DNA of 64,000 nucleotides from assembly GCA_025617375.2 (NCBI GenBank), contig JAMYGW020000001.1:1240001-1304000 (forward strand), in the 5' to 3' direction. Positions 55,340 through 64,000 of this stretch are shown here, in pieces. The DNA is from Acarospora socialis (Eukaryota > Ascomycota > Lecanoromycetes > Acarosporales > Acarosporaceae). Each line of letters starts with the position of its first letter. Within the stretch, counting starts at the first letter, position 1. The translations under genes and the position numbers were made by a program. Below the pieces are notes generated by a model. It was not told the DNA's origin, did no database searches, and saw only the letters and a list, made by a program, of their open reading frames with translations.

Positions 55340-56122
55340 TCAAGTGTCTAACTCCATCTTCAGGAGATCTTCAACCACGTCCCAAGATTTCTCCGCCTGC
55401 TCAATCGTGCCATCGTCTGTTATCTCGATTTTGCTCGCAAGCAGATGGAACTTTGGATGATGATATGTCACCACTGGCTCCTCGAACTCTGTCGTTAACA
55501 GCTTCTCTACCTTGGCTTTGGTCCTTTCTCGTAAGCCTAATAGCCTAACCATCTGTTCGGCGGCATGGAGACTGTTCCAATAATAAAGGTGCAACCGCTG
55601 CAGTCCAGACATTCTTGTCAAGGCAAGGATGTGATCCGAGGCCGGCATCATCACCCAGGTCGACACCGCACAGTCGAGGATATTGAGGTCCTGCAGCTCG
55701 GTACATGCAGTGGCGATTTTTCTTAGGCACAACGTGAATGTCCTATTCACTTCGAACAGTCGTTTTCCGTTCAGCAGTGGATGGCCGTCCGGAATAAGAC
55801 TGATAGTAGCTTTACGTATACGACGCAGATTGTTCGATCCGACATGATCGAGCCATTCCTTGAGGCGATCTAATTTACTGTTATGCAAGAAATAGAAGCC
55901 GTTCTCTCCGTAGAGCACCGAAGCTGCTTCGTCATGAATTTGGCGGCTCACCCCTGCAATTGCCGGATGGAGTGTGTTGTACTGGGAGCAGGTCGTCGTC
56001 GGTCTTAGTTCGGTGGGGTCCACATAGCCAACATACTTCTTTTCTGAAACATATGTGCCGTAGAGGAGGAGGTTGTATATCTGGCGCCGAATCTCGAGTG
56101 GGAGTGACTCAAAGGTAGACAT
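55340..56122 (-). CDS. F-box/2EXR-like protein of unknown function
   Basis: Single exon, 260 aa. It starts MSTFESLPLEIRRQIYNLLL, the classic leader of a large, lineage-expanded fungal family related to F-box/2EXR domains. The second hallmark follows at about residue 57: AGVSRQIHDEAASVLYGENG, then FYFLHN. The rest is mixed helix and strand with leucine-rich-like spacing (LQDLNILDCAVSTW, SGLQRLHLYYW). No catalytic motif is present. Members are often annotated only as hypothetical; a substrate-adaptor role is inference from F-box relatives. Confidence 0.75.
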   Translation of the reverse strand: MSTFESLPLEIRRQIYNLLLYGTYVSEKKYVGYVDPTELRPTTTCSQYNTLHPAIAGVSRQIHDEAASVLYGENGFYFLHNSKLDRLKEWLDHVGSNNLRRIRKATISLIPDGHPLLNGKRLFEVNRTFTLCLRKIATACTELQDLNILDCAVSTWVMMPASDHILALTRMSGLQRLHLYYWNSLHAAEQMVRLLGLRERTKAKVEKLLTTEFEEPVVTYHHPKFHLLASKIEITDDGTIEQAEKSWDVVEDLLKMELDT

Positions 56123-56674
56123 TACGATGCTGTGTTCTGAGTTTTGGCATCACTAATCTTTAAAAGAATGTAGTAGTTCTTCGAAGTGGTAGTTGTAAGA
56201 GACGTTCCCTGATTGAACTATCGCTGAGTACATTCTCTACAAGACACTTCACTGTCACGGGAAGCTGAGTGAATCAAATAAGCGGGTATATGGATTACCT
56301 CGCTTAGGGCTTCACTTTGTCGACACCCTCCATAGTGAAGTAGTGTCGTAGTTCTGTATCGTCACACTGTGACTTGTCGTCGACGCTGAATGACCACGAG
56401 TCGCTAGGCGTAGCGACTTGTTAGGTACGGAGGCATACGAGAGTCTACACGACGTTCTCAAAAGAAGCTTCATGCATGTTCGGGAACCCAGTAGGCCTAA
56501 GTATACACAAGAATGTGTCTAAAGATATCAGACAACACAACCCAGATCTCCAGTAGCTGAGAGGAGTTTTGCCAGTCTTCTATGGAGATTACATGCCATA
56601 CACAAGTGGATATCTTCGAATACTAGACCGAGATCCAGCACCATCCCGCATATGCCGAACCCCATTTGACCGGC
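56123..56674. other. Intergenic, no gene seen
   Basis: About 550 bp between two minus-strand genes: promoter of the F-box-like gene and 3' flank of the transcription factor gene. No supported feature. Confidence 0.5.
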
Positions 56675-59600
56675 TCACATGGTATTTCCCGGCGGCGTAC
56701 TGACGCCCATGAAAACACCACCACCGTCGCCAAAAGCACCATGTTGCTGAAGATCATTGTTGCTGACCGGCGTCGACGCTGGTATGTCCATGCCCGTGGG
56801 CCAGATTTGATTCGCATCGAGAGTCGTGCCTTGAATGTACGAATCCCATGCATCCTACAGACATGAATTCATCAGCTAAGCCACGATGTAGATAGATACG
56901 ACACCTCTTACCCAGTCGAAGTTTACAGGGCCAATACCCATCATCTCGTTACTGCCAACCATGGCTGAGAATGGACTGGGGGCCGAGGCAATGCCGTTGC
57001 CGGTCTGCTCCATTTGGTACTGGTGTGTGTTGCTGGTTGGCGGCACTTCTCCTATATTGGCAGTGTTAGACGGAGCTGCTGTATACAGTCCATTGTACAT
57101 GGCTGCTGTGTTCGGTGACAGTCCGCCGCTGAGCATGCCAAGCGTCATCGCCGCCGAGTGTTCTGGTTCTTCTTGCTCGGTGGTGGGTAACACCGGCATC
57201 AGGTCCATATGATTCGACATACCAGACGGCGCAAAGAAGGGTTGCTGAACCGGGCGCTGACTGTTGAAGGACTTTTGTATCATCGCGAGCATGACGGTAA
57301 GCATCTCTGACGCTTTGTAGGCTTCAATAGACTGATCCTTGAGTTCCTTCCAGATGTTCTTGGAAGCCTCAAGCGCTCGGGTCATCTCTCTTCTCCTCTC
57401 AAACCCCCAATAGAGGTTGCTAGCGCTTTTGCTCACAGCGTTCTCTTGAGATCCATAGTAAAGCTCGAGGGAGACGATCATGGCTGCCAGGAGAAAATCA
57501 TGAGCTGTGAGTGAGGTCAGTGCCCACTGCATATTGTGTAAGCGACCACCGGGATGAGACTCGTAATGAAGTGTTACTTGGTGATGTAGTAATTCCATTG
57601 ACGCGTCGATGCATGTACGCCGTGATAGTGCATAACGCGGATTCCCCCGAGCGCGGTCTAAGAACTTCCGGTGAAGAACACACTGTCCCTTGTTGTAAAG
57701 GATAGAGAGATTGAACCTTTGCATGATCAGAGTTGCAGGATCCATGGCGGATTCCTCTAGTGGTCTCAGTCTTAAATGTGAGGGCATCTGGGCCCGCACC
57801 TCTCGAAGAGTGGAATCGAGTTTCATGACCTCTTCGTACGAGCAGGCGTTCAGTGAATGTGATTGCTCCACCACTTGACCGAATGCAAAAGCAATCTCGG
57901 CTTTAGCGATCATGTACGAGACAGGTGTCGGCGCGGATCTCGGTCTCGATGGCGGTAACTCCTTTGTATCCTCGTCAATCTCATCGTCGTAGATGTTGCG
58001 TGGGAGAAGTGTATCACAGTCCCCTGACCGGATCATACTCGGCAGTCCGATCTGAAAGGAGAAGAGCACATCGGCTTGCCGAACAAAGCTCCAGACGCGG
58101 CGGCGCATCTCGCCCTGGAAGGGTGATATACTGGGGAAAGGTTTGGGGTCTCGATGATAACCCATACGCATTGCCAAACGCACGATCATCCCAACCAACA
58201 CCCAGATGCCTACCTCTGAATCTTTGCTCTGAGTGTATTCGCTATGTAGGTACAAGACTAGCGTCTCGATCGTCCCTTGGACGGGCTTAGTGAAGTCGGC
58301 AAGTACGAGACACTGCGATGTGAGTTTCCTATAAGTGTTGGTAAGATCGACGACCTTGCCGCGGAACTCTGGGGGCTCATCGCCACCGCGCTGGTAGGAG
58401 AGCATGGCGACCGTCAACACGCTGAATAGTAACCCTAACCAGACTATGGATATCTTGTCTGGAGCCCTCCAGAATTGTTCGTACTGAAGCACGTCAGCTG
58501 CTGTTTGTGGTCCACAGATAGGTAGGTGTATCATAGAAGTAGGTGCGCAGACTGTGACACGAGGCCTCAAGACCCGTGTCTAACTGATCGTTCCGATATA
58601 GAGAGAGAGATATCATGCTCTATCAATGGCGAGTAGGCAAAGTGATTGACTTGGAAGCAAACGAATAAGGCTCACCTGTTTGTAGAACGTCGATGAATGT
58701 AGGATATCTAGATGTCCATAAGCCAGTCAGTTCATTGTATGGGGTTATGCAGCACTTACTGGCGGCCGGATCACATGAGTTAAAGTAGCGTGACAGTAAG
58801 TGGTCGGTAGTGTTCCTTGAAGGTACAGCAGCCAGTATCTCAGATCTTTCTGGAGGCTTCTGCCCTCCGAAAACGAAAGCCGGACCTCGGACGTCTACTC
58901 CAGCCTTCGACGAATTCACCTTGCGAAGCTGGTCCTCGTACTGCTTCTTATGTTCGCTCCAGTAGTTCTTAACCTCCGCGATCTAGTTAACGGTCAGTTT
59001 CTGTTTCGATGTCGTATTAAAGTTGATTGACTACCTACGTCGCTCAGAATAGCAGCCCAGTGTGCTTCACCGACGTACATGGATTTCTCGTTGTCGACTC
59101 TCATGACGCCAAAAGATCGCGCGACTTGCTCGGTCTCACTTTCCCCATCCTCGTCTTCTTCCTTGATCATGTCGTCATCTTCAGCATCAACGTCCTTCGG
59201 GTATTCAGCAGAGCCGCTGCTGGCAGAAGCCGACAATGCCGCGGCGGCGGCGGCGGGACCGGCGGACTGGGCACCATTCGTCATCAAAGAAAGAACTAGG
59301 CCTTCTAAGCGGTCAATACGATTTTGCATGTCATCAGGAGAGGTGGAAGAGCCATGACTTGAGGGATTTTTCTTGCGCGCGCCGGGAGCGGCGTAGGTGC
59401 AGGAGACTGCATCTCCTTTTTTCACACAATTTCCGCATGGGTTCATTCGGTTGCATTTTAGCCTGGCAATACGTCAGGTAGAGGTACCAAGTATAATGAC
59501 CAAGTAGTTGACATCACTTGAGCATCTATAGGTGGTGAATAGAACTCGGGATTTGCTTACTTCCTATTCCTGCAGGGCGCGCACGAGAGCGGTACCCTAT

Positions 59601-59691
59601 TCCGCTTCCTTACAACTCGATACTGAGCATCAGGGGATTGCGCCCCGTTGCTAGACGAGGCTGTCGATGGTGGAGTTGGAGTCGGCATCAT
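56675..59691 (-). CDS. Zn(2)Cys(6) transcription factor with fungal-specific TF domain
   Basis: Model: complement(join(56675..56854,56912..58483,58676..58707,58760..58982,59039..59462,59561..59691)), 853 aa, five introns (57, 192, 52, 56, 98 nt), in phase. The binuclear zinc cluster is split by intron 1: CAPCRNRK | LKCNRMNPCGNCVKKGDAVS, with all six Cys present. A coiled dimerisation helix follows (MQNRIDRLEGLVLSLM), then an Ala-rich and acidic linker. The fungal-specific TF domain covers about residues 200-560: DHLLSRYFNSCDPAANILHS, WLGLLFSVLTVAMLSYQRGG, GIWVLVGMIVRLAMRMGYHR, EMRRRVWSFVRQADVLFSFQ and GLPSMIRSGDCDTLLPRNIY. The C-terminal 250 residues are disordered and Met/Pro/Asn-rich, suiting an activation region. 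Exon 4, counted from the 5' end, is only 32 nt. Target pathway unknown. Confidence 0.9.
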
Positions 59692-61610
59692 GAGTAAGCT
59701 CGACTCACGGATTTAGGTAATGGTACTTCGATAGCACAGAGTGTTCGGAGATGATGGAGCTCAAGCCAATGCGTACAAGGCTGCGGGTCGGATGTAGAAC
59801 TGATATATGTGCCCATTGAGTATGAGATGCTCCACTATTCTAGCTTACTGCCAGCCACATGCGGCAGGAGAGAGGCCAATCAGTTCAACCACGGACTGAA
59901 CTAGTGCAGGTGGAGGCGGTGTGTAGGGGCGATCTCGGGTCGTAGAGGATGATGGTGTCTGTCTATGAGCCCGGAAAAGAGGAGTATCCCGGTTGATTGG
60001 GGGCTCTTTGCGTAGATAATCAGACTCCCCGACACAGTGACCAACAGGGAATCCTGACAAAGCTGGGCTCCCTAACAGCCTGGTTGGTAGATGCTCCCGC
60101 TAAATTCAGTCTTCAGGCCTGCCGAGCTTATATTCAGTGCAGACGCAGACACAGGAGCACGGATGGCGAGATACTTCTTGCTCGGCCAAACGCCTAGCTC
60201 TCTGGCATATATCGCGCAATGACAGCTGATAGAATTCGACGGCCTTCCACCTTTCTGTGTCAGCCCGACTGTTATCCCATGCGCCAGATATCGGTGATGC
60301 CGCGTTGGTAAGCCACTCTGTGTGGCACCTGCGCTGCAGCAAATCTACGTAATCGCAGAGATGTCGCCAGATCGCACTTGAGTCGAAGTCGACACTGGAG
60401 GGTGGACTGTCAGCATTTGTCAATACCCAAAGACGCATCTAAACCTATCAAAGTCTCACAGATATCTCGCCTCGGGAGTTGTCCTTGCAGTTTAGAGTGT
60501 CTTCCCGGCTATATGAAGCTCCTGATCACTAATCCACCGTTCAAGGTAGCGTGCCGCTCGCAACTCATGGAATTCGTAGGAGAGATGGCGACAAAGTCTC
60601 AAGAAGGGCGATTCTGATTTTTAAGCATTTCAAAGCACAGTTATAGTATGTACTGACGTCGTGCTGCGGTCGTTGAGCTTTGGCTGACTAACTCAGTGCG
60701 AAATTCATACGGCGGCCAGGCTGAGCTTTGGTAAGAATTTTGAGTTTCTCTCTGCCGCATGACAGATCTGCAGCTAAAGTGAAAGCCTGACTCGGCCCCC
60801 GGGTGGGAGCCCTCGCTACTCGTAGCTTAACCCTGACTCATCTTTTTCATGCTTTGGTAAGCCTTGATCTGTACGGAGTCATACCCTTTTGCTAGAGGTC
60901 TCCGTGTTGGAGGCACATCTCCGTCATGGTTACCCTGTAGCATAACAGTATTTAGATTCTTCTCCAGCTTACCTCGGCATACAGATTGCAACGAACAGCT
61001 CATGTGCCATATGTAGGTCGTGCTATGGATCAAGTAACCTTTCAGACGTTTTCTATGGGATGCCAAAGGTGACTAGGGCAAATTATATGCCCCGATGTCA
61101 TAGCTACCTTGATCGCAATCTTGATCTTGAGGCTGCTGAAACGGGCGGGCATTACCTTACTAGGTATGTAAATTAGAAGGAGGGGTTGTTGGTTGCTTCA
61201 GAGGCTGTCACTTTGTACTTCGTACGAGAGACCAGAGCCACGAAACGATTTATGCTAGCGTTAAGAGGTTCAGGGTGCAGCGGATGGAGTAAGGATGGGT
61301 CTTCACTAGATTGAAGGGATGTGTTGCCCATAAGCCTGCAGTAAGACAGAGAAACCTTGCACCCGATGACTTTTGGACTGGGTTTCGCATATGCTCTAAA
61401 TACAAATCGAGAACAAAACAGGGACTCTGTCGTGTCAACCGGTCAGGCGATTAGGGCTCGCACAATTTGTTGTACAATGCGGGACCAGAACCTTTGTAGC
61501 TACACGGATGACTGGAGGTAGAACCGGAGTTCTGGCACTTCTAATAACTCAGCAGCCGCTTTCAAGGTAATCCCGAGGACTCGCACATGCAGACGCACCT
61601 ATGAAACCTT
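59692..61610. other. Intergenic 1.9 kb, one weak open frame
   Basis: Holds the long promoter of the transcription factor gene and the 3' flank of ATP1. Apart from the weak frame at 60106-60438, listed separately, no coding signal was found on either strand. Confidence 0.5.
60106..60438 (-). CDS. Hypothetical open frame, 110 aa
   Basis: An ATG-started frame (MRLWVLTNADSPPSSVDFDS, then AIWRHLCDYVDLLQRRCHTE, ending near CSCVCVCTEYKLGRPED). The middle looks helical and protein-like (VEFYQLSLRDICQRARRLAE). No domain recognised; it could be an exon of a longer gene or chance. Confidence 0.22.
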   Translation of the reverse strand: MRLWVLTNADSPPSSVDFDSSAIWRHLCDYVDLLQRRCHTEWLTNAASPISGAWDNSRADTERWKAVEFYQLSLRDICQRARRLAEQEVSRHPCSCVCVCTEYKLGRPED

Positions 61611-63685
61611 CTACGACGAAAAGCTCTTGGTAAATGACGTCACGACATCCTTAAGTTGGTGCTCCAACTCCTTGCTGAGCTGGCCTTGCTTGTCGATCGC
61701 TGCCAACATTTCGCTCTCGTTGCTCCTTAGGTGGGCAAGGAAATCTGACTCCCACTGCAAAATCTTGTCGACGGGAACCTTGTCAAGATGGCCGTTGACC
61801 CCGGCGTAGATCAGGGGAACCATTTCGTTGACGGCCATTGGCGAATACTGCTTTTGCTTGAGGAGCTCGGTCAAACGTTCGCCACGGTTCAACGTCTGCT
61901 TGGTAGCGGCGTCAAGATCGGAGCCGAACTGAGCGAAAGCAGCGACCTCGCGATATTGTGCCAAGAAAAGCTTCAAAGACCCAGCAACTTGCTTCATCGC
62001 CTTGAGCTGCGCAGCCGAGCCGACACGAGAGACGGACAAGCCGACGTTGATGGCGGGTCGAACACCCTTGTAGAACAACTCGGCTTCCAAGAAAATTTGA
62101 CCATCGGTGATCGAGATGACATTAGTTGGGATGTACGCCGAAACGTCACCGCCCAGAGTTTCGATGATAGGCAGTGCCGTGAGTGAACCACCGCCATGCT
62201 TGTCGTTCAATTTAGCAGCCCGCTCAAGGATACGAGAGTGGAGGTAGAAAACGCTGGCTTCCGGTCAGCATGAATGTCAACTTGACCGCTATGCGTCTAC
62301 TCACTCTCCGGGGTATGCTTCACGCCCTGGTGGACGACGAAGTAAGAGCGACATTTGGCGGTACGCCACAGCCTGCTTCGACAGATCATCGAATACAATG
62401 AGAGCGTGCTTTCCATTGTCACGGAACCACTCGCCCATGGCACATCCAGTGAAAGGAGCGATGTACTGAAGGGGAGCTGCTTCTGAGGCAGTGGCGGCGA
62501 CAATGATCGAGTACTTCATAGCATCGTTCTCCTCCAGGGTCTTGACGAGTTGAGCAACGGTAGAACGCTTCTGGCCAACCGCGACGTAAACACAGTAAAG
62601 TTTCTTGGTCTCGTCGTTGGTGTTGTTCCACCTCTTCTGATTGAGCATAGCGTCAAGCGCCACAGCGGTCTTGCCAGTCTGACGATCACCAATGATCAGT
62701 TCACGCTGTCCACGTCCAATCGGAACCATAGCATCAACAGACTTGAGTCCTGTCTGTACTGGCTGATTCACAGACCGACGGGGGAGAATTCCAGGTGCCT
62801 TGAGTTGTGCACGGTACCTAGCCGTGGCTTTGATGGGACCCTTGCCATCGATGGGGTTGCCGAGGGCATCGACGACACGGCCAAGCATTTCTGGACCAAC
62901 TGGAACATCAACCTGATATAATGTCAGCGAGAGTAGGAGCATCATATATGGTTCATGATTGTGACTTACGATCTCACCCGTACGCTTGACGGTTTCGCCT
63001 TCCTTGACCAAACGATCCGAGCCGAAAAGCACCACACCAACCTGACCGGCCTCCAAGTTCATGCACATGCCTTTGACCCCAGATGCGAACCTACTCATGT
63101 CAGCAAGAACTGATGAAAGGGTCTAACCATATGTGCACTCACTCGACAAGCTCTTCTGCCTGGACATTGTTCATGCCATGCACACGGGCAATACCATCCC
63201 TGTAGGATAGACATGGTCAACTTTAGTCATGCGATAGGTAATGGTTGTATAAGCCGGTGATTGTACACACCCAACAGAGAGGACACGCCCCGTTTCAGCA
63301 AGGCCAGCCTCCTCCTGCACCCCACGAATCCTCTGCTCCAAGATAGAGGAAACTTCTGTCGGGGACGCTTTTGCATCCGCAGCGTAACTCCGAGTGTGCT
63401 TCGATGCGGCATTGTAGGTGGCAGTTGCGGTTGTCCGGGTCTGCAAGCAAGACCAAGATTATCAGTAAATGGAGAATAGTCATCATACGAAGTGCAAGGT
63501 CGAAGCATTGTGACCCTCTTCACAAGGTAGTCCATTGACATGATAGAATAGTTGCAAACTTTCCTCGAGGACTGGAGTGATGGTGAAGGACGTGGAGAAG
63601 ATGCGAGGCTTACCGCGGCGACTCGGCCAGTAGTAGAAATTGCACCGACCGTGCGACTAGACTGCCGCAAAGCGTTCCTGAACAT
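61611..63685 (-). CDS. ATP1: Mitochondrial ATP synthase subunit alpha
   Basis: Model: complement(join(61611..62253,62305..62912,62970..63090,63143..63199,63271..63440,63614..63685)), 556 aa, five introns (51, 57, 52, 71, 173 nt), all in phase. Subunit alpha of the F1 sector, mitochondrial matrix. The presequence is [20 protein letters not shown]. The N-terminal region follows: [40 protein letters not shown] and [19 protein letters not shown]. The nucleotide-binding core has [20 protein letters not shown], the P-loop [13 protein letters not shown] and [20 protein letters not shown]. The C-terminal part has [40 protein letters not shown] and [16 protein letters not shown]. The ATG at 63685 is the first in frame. 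Length agrees with fungal ATP1 (about 550 aa). Confidence 0.97.
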
Positions 63686-64000
63686 CGTGACCGCGGCTCG
63701 GGGACAAGAAACGAAGGTCTCAAAGGACTGTGGGATGCGATTGAGAGTCAAAGAAGTTAGTGATGAGCTTCGATGGGAAAATTAAAGCTCTGTCGTTGGT
63801 CGTGAGGAGGTGGAACGGAACCGAGCGAAAAGGGCCGGGTGCTGCAACATGATTGGCTAAGACAAATCTATGCTAAGACTCTATCCCTAACAGAACGTCA
63901 CCGACTACACATATCTCAAAGTGATATTAGAATATTGCTATTATTGAAAACCCTATTCTTTTTTAAAGGGTTTTAATCCAGCATTACCTGCATGACTATC
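63686..64000. other. Upstream region of ATP1, no gene seen
   Basis: Promoter and leader of ATP1, becoming AT-rich after 63900, with a short inverted AAACCCT/AGGGTTT pair at 63948-63973. The window ends here. Confidence 0.5.

Overview
The window is nuclear DNA of a filamentous ascomycete (Pezizomycotina). The evidence is many short GT-AG introns (most 43-80 nt) with CTAAC/CTGAC-like branch sites, short intergenic gaps, and fungal families such as Dep1/Sds3, Zn(2)Cys(6) factors, Kre9/Knh1-type GPI proteins, DapB and the 17.8 kDa complex I subunit. The class cannot be fixed from sequence alone. I joined exons by hand across reading frames. Every multi-exon model described as in phase was checked for splice phase and stop position.

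Layout. 0.6-9.9 kb: NOP12 (-), DEP1/Sds3-like (+), COA3 (-, hidden in a gap) and PTA1/symplekin (+). 10.8-15.1 kb: a small secreted Cys-containing protein (-), a multiply frameshifted relic (+) and a GPI-anchored Kre9-like protein (-). 15.5-23 kb: a hexanucleotide microsatellite, a MYND-SET protein (+), an S/TPKK-rich nuclear protein (+), complex I 17.8 kDa subunit (+) and a second Kre9-like GPI protein (-). 23-33 kb: NUFIP1/Rsa1-type zinc-finger protein (-), RPC25 of RNA polymerase III (+, seven exons, one GC-AG intron), cystathionine gamma-lyase (+), and HPM1 histidine methyltransferase (+), whose first intron is about 3 kb. 33.2-39.6 kb: gene-poor stretch with a 24-bp minisatellite, a diverged tandem duplication and exon-like fragments. 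39.6-46.6 kb: BTB protein (-), RPS15 (-), RPP2 (-), SPT2 (+) and NAD(P)H-hydrate dehydratase (-). 47-51.8 kb: a large decayed gene, an intron-containing tRNA-Arg(UCU) and a gene-free stretch. 51.8-64 kb: DapB (-), an F-box/2EXR-like protein (-), a Zn(2)Cys(6) transcription factor (-) and mitochondrial ATP synthase alpha (-).

There is no metabolic cluster or operon-like system. Most genes are housekeeping functions in ribosome biogenesis and translation (NOP12, NUFIP, RPC25, RPS15, RPP2, HPM1, tRNA), mRNA 3' processing (PTA1), chromatin (DEP1, SPT2), respiration (COA3, complex I, ATP1) and sulfur or cofactor metabolism (CYS3, NAXD). The most unusual structure is the HPM1 locus. Its 51-codon first exon lies 2,965 nt from exon 2, and the interval carries promoter-like sequence plus an alternative in-frame start that would add a hydrophobic N-terminus. 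No complete mobile element, virus-derived element or CRISPR array was recognised.
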